This document shows positions 43,066 to 52,013 of a stretch of 64,000 nucleotides of DNA, one piece after another. Position 1 is the stretch's first letter. Every line of letters begins with the position of its first letter. Both the position numbers and the translations under genes were made by a program. Where the stretch lies: positions 62,001 through 126,000 of the forward strand of contig NZ_JAGYHF010000013.1 in NCBI RefSeq assembly GCF_018336155.1, read 5' to 3'. The notes beneath the pieces were generated by a model. That model saw only the letters and a program-made list of their open reading frames with translations, was not told the origin of the DNA and searched no databases. The stretch is from Pseudomonas rustica. Lineage in GTDB: Bacteria; Pseudomonadota; Gammaproteobacteria; Pseudomonadales; Pseudomonadaceae.

Positions 43066-44499
43066 ATGGAACTTCATGTCGTGATCAACGGCCGCAAGGA
43101 TCTCGCCGGTCAGTTGTACCAACAGCTGCGCGGCGCCATCGAATCCGGGCGTCTGGCCGCCGGCACGCAATTGCCGCCCAGCCGCTTGCTCGCCGAGCAA
43201 CTGGGGATCTCGCGCAAAACCATCTCCGACACCTACGCGCAACTGACCTACGAAAACTTCCTCACCGGCGTGATCGGCAAAGGCACCTACGTCAACGCGC
43301 GCCCCGCGCAGGCTCAGCGCAAGCAAAGTCACAGCGAACTGGCCAGCGCCGAGGTGATCGAGAGCTGGCGCAATCTGCCGGTATTCCTGCGGCACCCGAC
43401 ACTGGAAGGTTCGCTGCGTTACGACTTCATAGGCGGCGCCACCAGCAAGGGCCAGTTTCCGCAGGATGACTGGCGTCGCTGCGTCGCTCATGCGATGCGG
43501 CAGATGGCGCAGTCGAAAGGCTTTTACAGCGTTGCCGAAGGTTTGCCGTCGCTGCGCAACGCGATTGCCCGACACATCGCATTTTCTCGTGGGGTGAACT
43601 GTCAGGACGAAGACATCGTGGTCTGCAACGGCGCGCAGCAGGCGCTGGATCTGATCGCCCGTGTGCTGCTGCGTCCCGGCAGCCTAGTGGCGATGGAAGA
43701 CCCGGGTTATCCGCCGGCTCGCCTGCTGTTCGGCACGCACGGCGCCACCGTGGTCGGTATTCCAGTGGATGCCGAGGGCATTCAGGTCGAACACATTCCC
43801 GAAGGCACGCGGCTGATTTACGTGACGCCGTCGCACCAGTTTCCGTTGGGCATGCCGATGAGTCAGGCGCGCCGCGAAGCCTTGCTGGTGCGTGCGCATG
43901 AGCTCGGCGCAATCATCATTGAGGACGACTACGACAGCGAGTTTCGCTACGAAGGCCGGCCCACTGATTCGCTGTACAACCTCGACCAGCGCGGTCTCGT
44001 CGCGTATGTCGGCACCTTCTCGAAAACCCTGCTGCCCGAGTTACGCCTGGGCTACGGAATTCTGCCGCCGGCGATCCTCGAAGCGGTGATCCGCGCCAAG
44101 CAGCTCACCGATTTGCACGCGTCCACCCTGCCGCAATGGGCGCTGGCCAAGTTCATCGCCGAGGGCTGTTTGCTCAAGCATATTCGCCGCTGCCACACGA
44201 TTTATGCGCAGCGCCGCGAACGGATTCTGGCGCGCATGGCCAGCGATCTATCGCCTTGGCTTGATGCGGTGCCGGCCAGTGCCGGATTCCACATGGCGGT
44301 GTTTTGCAAAGTGCCGATCGACCTGCCGCTGGTGATCGAACTGGCGAAAAAGGTCGAAGTCGGTCTGTACGCGATCAATGGCTTTTATTACCAGCAGACG
44401 CCGCGTGATGGTTTGTACTTTGGCTTCGGCGCGATTGAGACGCTGGACATTGATATCGCCCTCGATCGCCTGCGCGACATTCTCCAGCAAGTCGCCTGA
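43066..44499 (+). CDS. MocR/PdxR-type regulator (GntR HTH fused to aminotransferase fold)
   Basis: A 477-residue protein. Residues 1-80 are a GntR winged helix (GQLYQQLRGAIESGRLAAGT then LPPSRLLAEQLGISRKTISD). Residues 115-470 form a fold-type I aminotransferase domain. The PLP Lys is K320 in TFSKTLLPELRLGYG, and the phosphate-binding NGAQQALDLIARVLL and the IIEDDYDSEFRYEG motif are intact. MocR proteins bind PLP or its adducts and regulate neighbours. The ATG at 43066 has GGAG upstream; the ATG at 43045 adds residues outside the HTH. It probably controls the divergent AhpD-like gene. Confidence 0.9.
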   Translation: MELHVVINGRKDLAGQLYQQLRGAIESGRLAAGTQLPPSRLLAEQLGISRKTISDTYAQLTYENFLTGVIGKGTYVNARPAQAQRKQSHSELASAEVIESWRNLPVFLRHPTLEGSLRYDFIGGATSKGQFPQDDWRRCVAHAMRQMAQSKGFYSVAEGLPSLRNAIARHIAFSRGVNCQDEDIVVCNGAQQALDLIARVLLRPGSLVAMEDPGYPPARLLFGTHGATVVGIPVDAEGIQVEHIPEGTRLIYVTPSHQFPLGMPMSQARREALLVRAHELGAIIIEDDYDSEFRYEGRPTDSLYNLDQRGLVAYVGTFSKTLLPELRLGYGILPPAILEAVIRAKQLTDLHASTLPQWALAKFIAEGCLLKHIRRCHTIYAQRRERILARMASDLSPWLDAVPASAGFHMAVFCKVPIDLPLVIELAKKVEVGLYAINGFYYQQTPRDGLYFGFGAIETLDIDIALDRLRDILQQVA

Positions 44500-44622
44500 G
44501 CGATTGGCCTAACGGATTAACCGCCGATTGGTTATTGGTGATCGGCGGGGGCAGGCCTATTCTGCACAGGCGTTATCCCTCAATGAGCAGGATTCGTCCG
44601 GCCTGATTCAGGAGTGTGAGCA

Positions 44623-44916
44623 ATGTCCAATGAAGTGATCAACACGGTGCAGGTGCAGGCTGCTGCCGGCCGCTCTGACGAGCTGGGCAAGCAACTGCAA
44701 AGGATCGTCGAAACCCTGCGGGAAACGCCGGGCTGCGATTCCTACCTGGTCGACCGCTGCCCCGAGGACAGCCATCGCTGGACGGTCAGTGCGCGCTGGC
44801 AGTCGGAAGCGGCGATGCAGGCGCATTTCAACCGGCCCGAAGCGCAGGGCTTTATAGACTTGATCGATAGCCGGCTGGCCAATAGTGTCGACTTCAACAG
44901 TTTCCCCATCGTCTGA
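44623..44916 (+). CDS. ABM-domain quinol monooxygenase family protein
   Basis: A 97-residue single antibiotic-biosynthesis-monooxygenase domain (dimeric ferredoxin-like barrel). It has VINTVQVQAAAGRSDELGKQ, TPGCDSYLVDRCPEDSHRWT and WQSEAAMQAHFNRPEAQGFI. The family includes YgiN-type quinol monooxygenases and heme-degrading or stress proteins; the specific role is not predictable. AGGAG seven bases before the ATG supports the start. It is on the same strand as the MocR gene but 123 bases later, so independent transcription is possible. Confidence 0.85.
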   Translation: MSNEVINTVQVQAAAGRSDELGKQLQRIVETLRETPGCDSYLVDRCPEDSHRWTVSARWQSEAAMQAHFNRPEAQGFIDLIDSRLANSVDFNSFPIV

Positions 44917-44923
44917 TCTGACG

Positions 44924-44992
44924 CCTTCGCGAGCAAGCCCCGCTCCCACATTTGAGATGCTCTCCACTGTGGGAGCGGGCTTGCTCGCGAAA
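44924..44992. repeat. REP inverted-repeat pair
   Basis: CTTCGCGAGCAAGCCCCGCT is mirrored by GTGGGAGCGGGCTTGCTCGC with a 20-base loop, immediately after the ABM gene stop. It is the same REP family as at 42.2 and 46.5 kb. Confidence 0.88.
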
Positions 44993-45127
44993 GCGGTTTC
45001 CGGCCCACCGATAATTTCCCATAAACCCCGCCAATTGGTCACCCAATCTTCCCGAATATTGGCCGTTTGCTTGCCCCGCCCCTCGGACTACTGTGATTAC
45101 CAACCACCCCCCAACCGGTAATCCACC

Positions 45128-45529
45128 ATGAAAACCCTGCACCTTGTCGCTGCCGCCCTCGCTCTGGCCCTCTCCACCTCGGCCTTCGCCCACGACCCCT
45201 CGGAAAAAGTCACCGTACTGCAAGACCAGATGCTGAAAAACGCCCCCGGCAAAAAAGCCATGATGATCGAAGTCGACTACAAACCCGGCCAATCCTCCAT
45301 TGCCCACAAACACGACGGCACCGCGATGGCCTACGTACTCGAAGGCGAAGTGATCTCTCAGGTGAAGGGCGAACAGGCGATCACCTATAAGAAAGGTCAG
45401 TTCTGGTACGAACCGGCCGGTTCCGAGCATTTGGTCTCGAAAAACGCCAGCCAAACCAAGCCAGCCAAGTTGCTGGTGTTCATGGTGCTGTCCCCGGATG
45501 AGCAAGTGCTGATTCCGCTGAAAAACTGA
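45128..45529 (+). CDS. periplasmic cupin-domain protein
   Basis: A 133-residue protein with signal peptide MKTLHLVAAALALALSTSAF ending AFA. It then has one beta-barrel cupin: IEVDYKPGQSSIAHKHDGT with the His pair, AMAYVLEGEVISQVKGEQ, and FWYEPAGSEHLVSKN with the second His. Metal binding by three His and a Glu is expected for the fold. A strong terminator follows, so it is probably a single-gene transcript. The substrate is unknown. Confidence 0.85.
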   Translation: MKTLHLVAAALALALSTSAFAHDPSEKVTVLQDQMLKNAPGKKAMMIEVDYKPGQSSIAHKHDGTAMAYVLEGEVISQVKGEQAITYKKGQFWYEPAGSEHLVSKNASQTKPAKLLVFMVLSPDEQVLIPLKN

Positions 45530-45553
45530 TGGTTGTTTAGCCAGCCATAAATA

Positions 45554-45585
45554 AAAAGGCGCAAATTGCCGATTTGCGCCTTTTT
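45554..45585 (+). terminator. terminator of the cupin gene
   Basis: AAAGGCGCAAAT-TGCCG-ATTTGCGCCTTT followed by TTTATA: a 12-pair stem with T-tract, 25 bases after the stop codon. Confidence 0.85.
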
Positions 45586-45758
45586 ATATCCCGATGCAAT
45601 TAACCGGATCGGGTTACAGCAAATAAAACTATTCAATACAAAACCAGTCAGCAAATTGTCAGCTTATTTGCCGCGCGACGGGGGTAGTCTGAATTAACTG
45701 CCGTCACTGATGGCAACTTTAAACTTTCCGACTGATGTTGTTTCACGGGAGAAACACC

Positions 45759-46472
45759 ATGAAACTTGCGTTCACCAGTATGTTGGCGATATCGGTTTTA
45801 GCCCTCTCCGCCTGTTCAGTGCCGACGGCGCCAAAAGCAGTCTCGTCTCTCGATACCCTGCTGCCGCATCCAACCGGTCGCAGTAGCGCCACTCAGGTAA
45901 AAAGCGGTCCCGGCGTGTCGCTCGGCGTGGTTTACAGCCCAAGCACCCAGAGCAACCGCGAATACCTGCGCGACTATCAAGCCAACGCCGGCACCGGTTT
46001 CGGCCAGAGCCTGCTGGTACAGCCGATCCACGACGCCTACGTCGCCAGCTCGAAACCGGACATGGCGGTGGAATGGGTCAACGCCTCCCTGCAACGCCAG
46101 TTCGGCTCGGTGACGGTGTATCCGGACATGCAAAGCCTGCGTGCAGCCAAACCGGATGTCACCGCAATCGTCGACACCCACAGCCAGCTAATCACCTCAC
46201 GCAGCTCCGACATCAAGGCTGACGTGAGTGCCGATTTTTATGATGCGGGATTGAACTACATCGGCACGGCGAAAGGTTCAGAAGCGAAAGAACTGACCCC
46301 AGTGTGGGCGGACTTCAAACGCTCGGAAGAGATTGTTGCCGATATTAACCAGCAGCAGGACGTGCAAGTTCGGGCGCTGCAAAAGTTTGACCAATCGCTC
46401 AACAATTTAGTCGCACGGCCTGCGGATAAAGTGTCGATGCTTGATACTAAACCGGCTCAGAAGTTGTATTGA
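45759..46472 (+). CDS. lipoprotein of unknown function
   Basis: A 237-residue protein with lipobox LSAC in MKLAFTSMLAISVLALSACS (Cys-19). The mature region has GVVYSPSTQSNREYLRDYQA, then QRQFGSVTVYPDMQSLRAAK, PDVTAIVDTHSQLI and SDIKADVSADFYDAGLNYIG, resembling a periplasmic beta-rich domain. I recognise no named family. GGGAGAAA seven bases before the ATG at 45759 fixes the start. It converges with gdhB. Confidence 0.65.
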   Translation: MKLAFTSMLAISVLALSACSVPTAPKAVSSLDTLLPHPTGRSSATQVKSGPGVSLGVVYSPSTQSNREYLRDYQANAGTGFGQSLLVQPIHDAYVASSKPDMAVEWVNASLQRQFGSVTVYPDMQSLRAAKPDVTAIVDTHSQLITSRSSDIKADVSADFYDAGLNYIGTAKGSEAKELTPVWADFKRSEEIVADINQQQDVQVRALQKFDQSLNNLVARPADKVSMLDTKPAQKLY

Positions 46473-46480
46473 ATGTAAGG

Positions 46481-46556
46481 GCCTCTTCGCGAGCAAGCCC
46501 CCTCCCACATTTGAAATTCGTACCTCCTGTGGGAGCGGGCTTGCTCGCGAAAGGGC
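46481..46556. repeat. REP inverted-repeat pair
   Basis: GCCTCTTCGCGAGCAAGCCC is mirrored by GGGAGCGGGCTTGCTCGCGA and AAGGGC, eight bases after the lipoprotein stop. It is the same family as at 42.2 and 44.9 kb. Confidence 0.88.
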
Positions 46557-46586
46557 CGCAATAGGCAACACAAAACTCGCAGACAC

Positions 46587-46623
46587 AAAAAAGCCCCGGC
46601 ATCTCACGATACCGGGGCTTTTT
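46587..46623. terminator. bidirectional terminator between lipoprotein gene and gdhB
   Basis: AAAAAAGCCCCGG-CATCTCACGATA-CCGGGGCTTTTT is a symmetric stem with a T-tract on both strands, serving both converging genes. Confidence 0.85.
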
Positions 46624-46637
46624 CATTCAGCGCTTAC

Positions 46638-49600
46638 TTATGCCGTTTCAAGCTCGGCATTCGCAGTCGCCGCAGGCACTACCGCTTGCCCGCTCAACGC
46701 CAGATCCAGCAGTTCACGGTTGGCCACCGCGTACATGGCGTAGTCCGTGCCGCTCGCAGCGCGGATTTCCACCAGCATGGCGCGCCAGCGCGAGATCATG
46801 CTTTCGTGCTGTTCCATCCACAGCGCCAGACGTGCTTCCACGTCCAGTGTGCCGTCGCCCTGTTGCAGGACGGAGATGGTGATCGCGCGTTGCTGCCAGT
46901 CGACATCATCACGGAACGCTTCACGGGCCAGCGCTTGCCAGTTGTTTTCAACCGGCAGCGCGCTGATCTGTTGCAGGTACCAGGTGATGTCCAGCGCACT
47001 GCCCACGGCGAAGTAGGCTTTCGCCACTTCGGCAGGGTTCTGGCCAGTCACGTCGGAGGCTTCGATGATCGGCAGCAAGGTGTACAGGTGCGAGGTGCCC
47101 GCAACCATACGCGCCAGCAATTCCGGCACACCTGCTTCGACGTACGCCTGATAACGCGCCTGCCAGTTTTCACGGATTTCGCCGCTCAGCAGTTCGTCGA
47201 GTTTCAGGCCCAGCTCTTTCAGGTGCGGACCGAAATGCGCGACGTCACGGGCAGCGTTCTGCTCGTTGCGACGGGCACGCAGGAACCAGCGTGTAGCGCG
47301 GCGACCCAGACGCATCAGCTCGTCCATCAGCTCCAGCTGAACGTCAGCGGCAACCTGATAGTCCAGCGCTTCGATCTGACGGAACCAGTGCGGGAGGTGG
47401 AAGATGTCGCGCACGATCACATAAGCGCCAGCGACGTTCGCCGGACTCATGCCGGTCGACTCTTTGAGTCGTTGAACGAAGGTGATGCCCATGTGGTTGA
47501 CCAGGTCGTTGGCGATCTGAGTGCTGACGATCTCGCGCTTCAGACGGTGGCGACGCATGGCTTCGGAGAACTTGCTGACCAGGGTCGGCGGGAACGCCGT
47601 TTCCATGTCGCGGGTCAGGTAATCGTCGTCCGGCACCAAGGAGCCCAACAGCTGCTCTTTGAGATCGATTTTGCTGTACGAGATCAGCACCGACAGCTCA
47701 GGACGGGTCAGACCGTGGCCTTCAGCTATGCGCTCGGCCAGTTGCTCTTCGGTCGGCAGGAACTCGATGGCACGGTCCAGCTTGCCACGGCCTTCCAGAT
47801 CGCCCATCAGACGCTTGTACTCAGCGATGCGCGCATAAGCACGACGCGCCGCCAGCGACAGCGCCTGAGTCTGCTTGTAGTTGTTGCCCAGCACCAGATT
47901 GCCGACTTCGTCGGTCATGCTTGCCAGCAACTGGTTGCGTTGCTTGTCGGTCATGTCACCGGCCTGAACCACTTCGTTCAGCAGGATCTTGATGTTCACT
48001 TCGTGGTCGGAGCAGTCCACACCACCGGCGTTGTCGATGAAGTCGGTGTTGGAACCGCCGCCATTCAGACCGAATTCGACACGACCCAGTTGGGTCATGC
48101 CGAGGTTACCGCCCTCGCCCACGACTTTGCAGCGCAGCTCGTTGCCGTTTACGCGCAATGCATCGTTGGCCTTGTCGCCGACATCGGCGTGGCTTTCAGT
48201 GCTGGCCTTGACGTAAGTGCCAATACCGCCGTTCCACAGCAGATCCACCGGCGCCTTGAGCAAGGCGTTCAGCAGTTCGGTCGGGGTCAGTTTGTCAGCC
48301 TTGATGTCGAAGCGTTCCTGCATCTGCGGGGAGATTGCGATGCTCTTCGCGCTGCGCGAGAAGATACCGCCACCTTCGGACATGATGCTGGTGTCGTAGT
48401 CGGTCCACGCCGAACGCGGCAGGTCGAACATGCGCTGACGCTCGACGAAGCTGGTCGCCGGGTTCGGGTTTGGATCAATGAAAATGTGCAGGTGGTTGAA
48501 GGCAGCGACCAGTTGCAGCTTGTCTGACATCAACAAGCCGTTACCGAACACGTCACCGGCCATGTCGCCGACGCCGACAACAGTGATGCTGTCTTCCTGA
48601 ACATTGATGCCGCGCTCGCGGAAGTGACGTTGTACGCCGACCCACGCGCCTTTGGCGGTAATGCCCATTTTCTTGTGGTCGTAACCGGCCGAACCACCGG
48701 ACGCAAACGCGTCACCCAGCCAGAAGCCGTAGTCGATGGCGATGCCGTTGGCGATGTCGGAGAAGGTCGCAGTGCCCTTGTCCGCCGCCACTACCAGGTA
48801 CGGGTCGTCATCGTCGTGGCGTACCACGTTCAATGGCGGCACCAGCGCGCCGTCTTTCAGATTGTCGGTGATGTCCAACAGACCGGAAATGAAGATGCGG
48901 TAGCAGGCGATGCCCTCAGCCGCGATCTCGTCACGGCTGCCGCCCAGAGGCAGGCGACGCGGCAGGAAGCCGCCCTTCGCACCCACTGGCACGATGACCG
49001 AGTTTTTCACTTGTTGAGCTTTAACCAGGCCGAGGACTTCGGTACGGAAGTCTTCTTCACGGTCGGACCAGCGCAGACCACCACGAGCGACGTTACCGAA
49101 GCGCAGGTGCACGCCTTCAACGCGTGGCGAATAGACGAAGATTTCGAACTTCGGCACTGGCTTCGGCAGTTCAGGGATCGCGTGCGGGTTGAACTTGAAG
49201 CTGAAGTACGACTTGTTCTGGCCGTTGGCATCAGTCTGATAGAAGTTGGTACGCAGGGTCGCTTTGATCAGGTCGAGGTAACGACGCAGGATGCGGTCTT
49301 CGTTGAGCACCTGAACGTCGTCCAGTGCGGTCAGAATCGCTTGTTCCAGACGCTGTTGCTTGTCTTCCAGATCGTCGTCGCTGAGTTTGCGCGCCAGATA
49401 GAAGCGGGTCTTGAACAACCGGGTCAGCTCGCGAGCGATGTCGGTGTGGTTGTTCAGGGTGCTGGCGATGTAACCCAGATCGAAGCCCAGACGAATCTGC
49501 TTCAGGTAACGGGCGTAAGCGCGCAGCAGTGCGACGTCGCGCCAAGGCAGGCCGGCGGTCAGCACCAGACGGTTGAACGCATCGTTCTCGGCATCGCCAC

Positions 49601-51533
49601 GGACGATGTGGACAAAGGCGTCCTGCAGGGTGTCGTTGAGTTGCTGGATGTCGAGATCCAGACCTTCAGCGGCAGTGAAGGCGAAGTCGTGAATCCAGAA
49701 CTCGCGGCCATTGGTGTGACGCAGACGGTACGGGAATTCACCCAGCACGCGCAGGCCGAGGTTTTCCAGAATCGGCAGCACGTCGGACAGCGCCAGCGGC
49801 GTGTCGGCGTGATACAGCTTGCAATGCAGCTCGCGTTGGCCGGAGACCTGGCCCAGCGGCTGATAGAAGCTCATCACCAGCGGATTTTTTTCGTTGAGGC
49901 TCAGCAGGTGCTGCATGTCGACCACGGCCGAATGCGCAGCGAAACGCTCGCGGTAGCCAGCCGGGAAGCCTTTCGGGAAGTCCGCCAGCACGTTGGTGCC
50001 GTGGGCTTCGCCGAAGCTTTCGACGGTCAGTGCGGCGTAGTCGTCCTGCCAGCTGCGGCAGGCTTGCACCACTTCTTTTTCCAGCAGCAGCGGATCGATG
50101 TCGAGACGGTTTTTCGGGTCGACACGCAGGATCAGCTGAACGCGAGCCAGCACGGACTCGGAGAAGAACGTCCAGAATTCGCAGTCGGAAGCCTTCAGGC
50201 GCTCCATCAGCACTTGCTGGATCTTCTGGCGAACTTCGGTGGAATAAATGTCGCGCGGCACGTAGGCCAGGCAGTAGCAGAAACGACCGTACGGGTCTTT
50301 GCGCAGGAACACGCGGATCTTGTTGCGTTCCTGGATCTGCACGATCGACATCACGGTGCTGAACAGCTCGTCGACCGGGGTCTGGAAGAGGTCATCACGC
50401 GGCAGCACTTCGAGTACCTGCGCCAGTTCCTTGCCCAAGTGAGCCTTGGACTGAAAGCCGGAGCGGTGTTCGATTTCGGCGACCTTGCGGCGGATGAACG
50501 GGATGACCCGCACGCTCTCGCCATACACCGACGAGGTGTACAGGCCCATGAAACGGTGTTCTTTGATGACTTTGCCGTCGGCGTCGATTTCACGGATCGA
50601 CACGTAATCCGGGTAGGCCGGACGGTGCACACGGCTCGGGTGCGCAGCCTTGGCGAACGACAGCAGGGTCGGTTCGCGCAGGTAGTTCACCGCGTAGTCT
50701 TCGATGCGCAGGTCGTCGTAGGTCAGGCCGGTGCGCAGCAGTTTGGTCAGGCCAAGGAAGGAGTTCTGGTCGTACTCGATGTGGCCGCCATCGGCTTGAT
50801 CGGTGACCACGAACTCTTCGTAGCCAAGGAAGGTGAAGTGGTTGCCCACCAGCCATTCCAGGAAGCTTTTGATTTCGTTCTTTTCTTCGGCATCGACGGC
50901 GAACGCGCTGTTGTCGAGTTTGGTGAGGATTTCCTGCACCTTGGCTTTCATCGGCTCAAAATCGGCGACCGCAACGCGGACTTCACCGAGAACCTGTTCC
51001 AGCTCTTTGCTCAGCACATTCAGTTCGGCCGCGTTGGCGCAGCGGTCGATTTCCAGGTACATCAACGACTCTTGCAGAATGCCGTCGCCCTGGGTGCCTT
51101 TCGGCAGGATTTCCAGCAACTCGCCCTTGCTGCCACGACGCACGCTGAGCACGGTGGTTTGCAGGGTGTGGATGCTGTAGCCGCGACGGTTCAGTTCGGT
51201 ACGAACCGAGTCGACGAGGAATGGCAGGTCGTGGTGCAGGACTTCGACCGCTGTGTGGGTCGACTGCCAGCCATGACGCTCGTAATCGGGGTTGTAAACG
51301 CGCACTTGCGGTTGCGCGTGATCGAAGCGCTCAAGCAGGCGCCACGCAGAGAGAGTACAGCCAGCGAGGTCGGAGAGGCGACGTTGAGTCAGCTCGTCCA
51401 GAGAAATGATGCCGAAGAATTGTTCAGCGAACAGCGCCACTTGTGGCAGTGCCTGTTCACTGATGTGCTGCGCCAGTGCCGCTTGCAGTTGGTGCTGGAA
51501 GTCGGCTTTGCTGGCTGCGGTGAAGAACGCCAT
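46638..51533 (-). CDS. gdhB: large NAD-specific glutamate dehydrogenase
   Basis: A 1,631-residue protein of the L-GDH (~180 kDa) family. It starts MAFFTAASKADFQHQLQAAL with the long N-terminal ACT-like regulatory region. Motifs include NVARGGLRWSDREEDFRTEV, VPVGAKGGFLPRRLP (catalytic Lys equivalent), VGVGDMAGDVFGNGLL and NAGGVDCSDHEVNIKILLNE in the NAD-binding part. It oxidises glutamate to 2-oxoglutarate and ammonia, feeding amino-acid carbon into the TCA cycle; the tetramer/hexamer is NAD-specific. The ATG at 51533 has GGAG seven bases upstream; a further 45 residues upstream in frame are not family-like. It is monocistronic, with a terminator downstream. Confidence 0.95.
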   Translation of the reverse strand: MAFFTAASKADFQHQLQAALAQHISEQALPQVALFAEQFFGIISLDELTQRRLSDLAGCTLSAWRLLERFDHAQPQVRVYNPDYERHGWQSTHTAVEVLHHDLPFLVDSVRTELNRRGYSIHTLQTTVLSVRRGSKGELLEILPKGTQGDGILQESLMYLEIDRCANAAELNVLSKELEQVLGEVRVAVADFEPMKAKVQEILTKLDNSAFAVDAEEKNEIKSFLEWLVGNHFTFLGYEEFVVTDQADGGHIEYDQNSFLGLTKLLRTGLTYDDLRIEDYAVNYLREPTLLSFAKAAHPSRVHRPAYPDYVSIREIDADGKVIKEHRFMGLYTSSVYGESVRVIPFIRRKVAEIEHRSGFQSKAHLGKELAQVLEVLPRDDLFQTPVDELFSTVMSIVQIQERNKIRVFLRKDPYGRFCYCLAYVPRDIYSTEVRQKIQQVLMERLKASDCEFWTFFSESVLARVQLILRVDPKNRLDIDPLLLEKEVVQACRSWQDDYAALTVESFGEAHGTNVLADFPKGFPAGYRERFAAHSAVVDMQHLLSLNEKNPLVMSFYQPLGQVSGQRELHCKLYHADTPLALSDVLPILENLGLRVLGEFPYRLRHTNGREFWIHDFAFTAAEGLDLDIQQLNDTLQDAFVHIVRGDAENDAFNRLVLTAGLPWRDVALLRAYARYLKQIRLGFDLGYIASTLNNHTDIARELTRLFKTRFYLARKLSDDDLEDKQQRLEQAILTALDDVQVLNEDRILRRYLDLIKATLRTNFYQTDANGQNKSYFSFKFNPHAIPELPKPVPKFEIFVYSPRVEGVHLRFGNVARGGLRWSDREEDFRTEVLGLVKAQQVKNSVIVPVGAKGGFLPRRLPLGGSRDEIAAEGIACYRIFISGLLDITDNLKDGALVPPLNVVRHDDDDPYLVVAADKGTATFSDIANGIAIDYGFWLGDAFASGGSAGYDHKKMGITAKGAWVGVQRHFRERGINVQEDSITVVGVGDMAGDVFGNGLLMSDKLQLVAAFNHLHIFIDPNPNPATSFVERQRMFDLPRSAWTDYDTSIMSEGGGIFSRSAKSIAISPQMQERFDIKADKLTPTELLNALLKAPVDLLWNGGIGTYVKASTESHADVGDKANDALRVNGNELRCKVVGEGGNLGMTQLGRVEFGLNGGGSNTDFIDNAGGVDCSDHEVNIKILLNEVVQAGDMTDKQRNQLLASMTDEVGNLVLGNNYKQTQALSLAARRAYARIAEYKRLMGDLEGRGKLDRAIEFLPTEEQLAERIAEGHGLTRPELSVLISYSKIDLKEQLLGSLVPDDDYLTRDMETAFPPTLVSKFSEAMRRHRLKREIVSTQIANDLVNHMGITFVQRLKESTGMSPANVAGAYVIVRDIFHLPHWFRQIEALDYQVAADVQLELMDELMRLGRRATRWFLRARRNEQNAARDVAHFGPHLKELGLKLDELLSGEIRENWQARYQAYVEAGVPELLARMVAGTSHLYTLLPIIEASDVTGQNPAEVAKAYFAVGSALDITWYLQQISALPVENNWQALAREAFRDDVDWQQRAITISVLQQGDGTLDVEARLALWMEQHESMISRWRAMLVEIRAASGTDYAMYAVANRELLDLALSGQAVVPAATANAELETA

Positions 51534-52013
51534 CTGTGGTACTCCGCTTAAGCTTGTTATTGATGGAAAGCGTCGCGTGCAACACCCCTTTCGGGGCTTG
51601 TGTCGCCCTGTTCCTGATTCTCGGGCAGAGGAAACAGGGGGACAGGTGGGTGAAGCTGGACGAGACACTCAGGTCACATTCACCTTCCATTGAATGGGCA
51701 TCTGCAAAAGCGACTGCCAGGCTTGCCGACAATGCCTTTACGGGTGCTCATCCGTTGCGCAGCTTAATGGCTGCGACAATGTGTCTGCTTGCGGTGCTGC
51801 GACATATTCGTTCATAGGCAGGTAAATGAAGGCTTTCGCACCGGTAAACACTAGCAGCCGTGGCGGAAAACGACGGGGGGAATGCCCGGTTTTACGGGAC
51901 ATTCGTGCCAATCGCTGCCCCGTGGCGGCTACATATCCAGAAACGAAAACCCTCAGGGCCGTTCTATCGACCCTGAGCGTGGCATCCGGTTCAGCACTGG
52001 CTTTTGACACGGA
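51534..52013 (-). other. intergenic region between gdhB and the zinc-ribbon gene
   Basis: A 480-base interval. The left end carries the gdhB ribosome-binding site. CTCAGGG (51952-51958) and CCCTGAG (51971-51977) form a stem followed on the minus strand by GGGTTTTCGTTTC, a probable terminator for the upstream gene. A 90-codon minus-strand frame here lacks a convincing start or composition. The gdhB promoter must lie here but no clear boxes were seen. Confidence 0.5.
51943..51977 (-). terminator. terminator of the zinc-ribbon protein gene
   Basis: Seven-pair stem CTCAGGG/CCCTGAG with a 12-base loop, followed on the minus strand by GGTTTTCGTTT, about 37 bases beyond the stop codon. Confidence 0.5.

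Noticed and set aside
48624..51551. 975-codon open frame on the plus strand
   Set aside because: It is wholly antisense to gdhB, whose protein has clear family motifs; the open frame reflects high-GC codon bias.
51738..52010. 90-codon minus-strand ORF upstream of gdhB
   Set aside because: It has no ribosome-binding site and no recognisable motif, and overlaps a likely terminator of the next gene.
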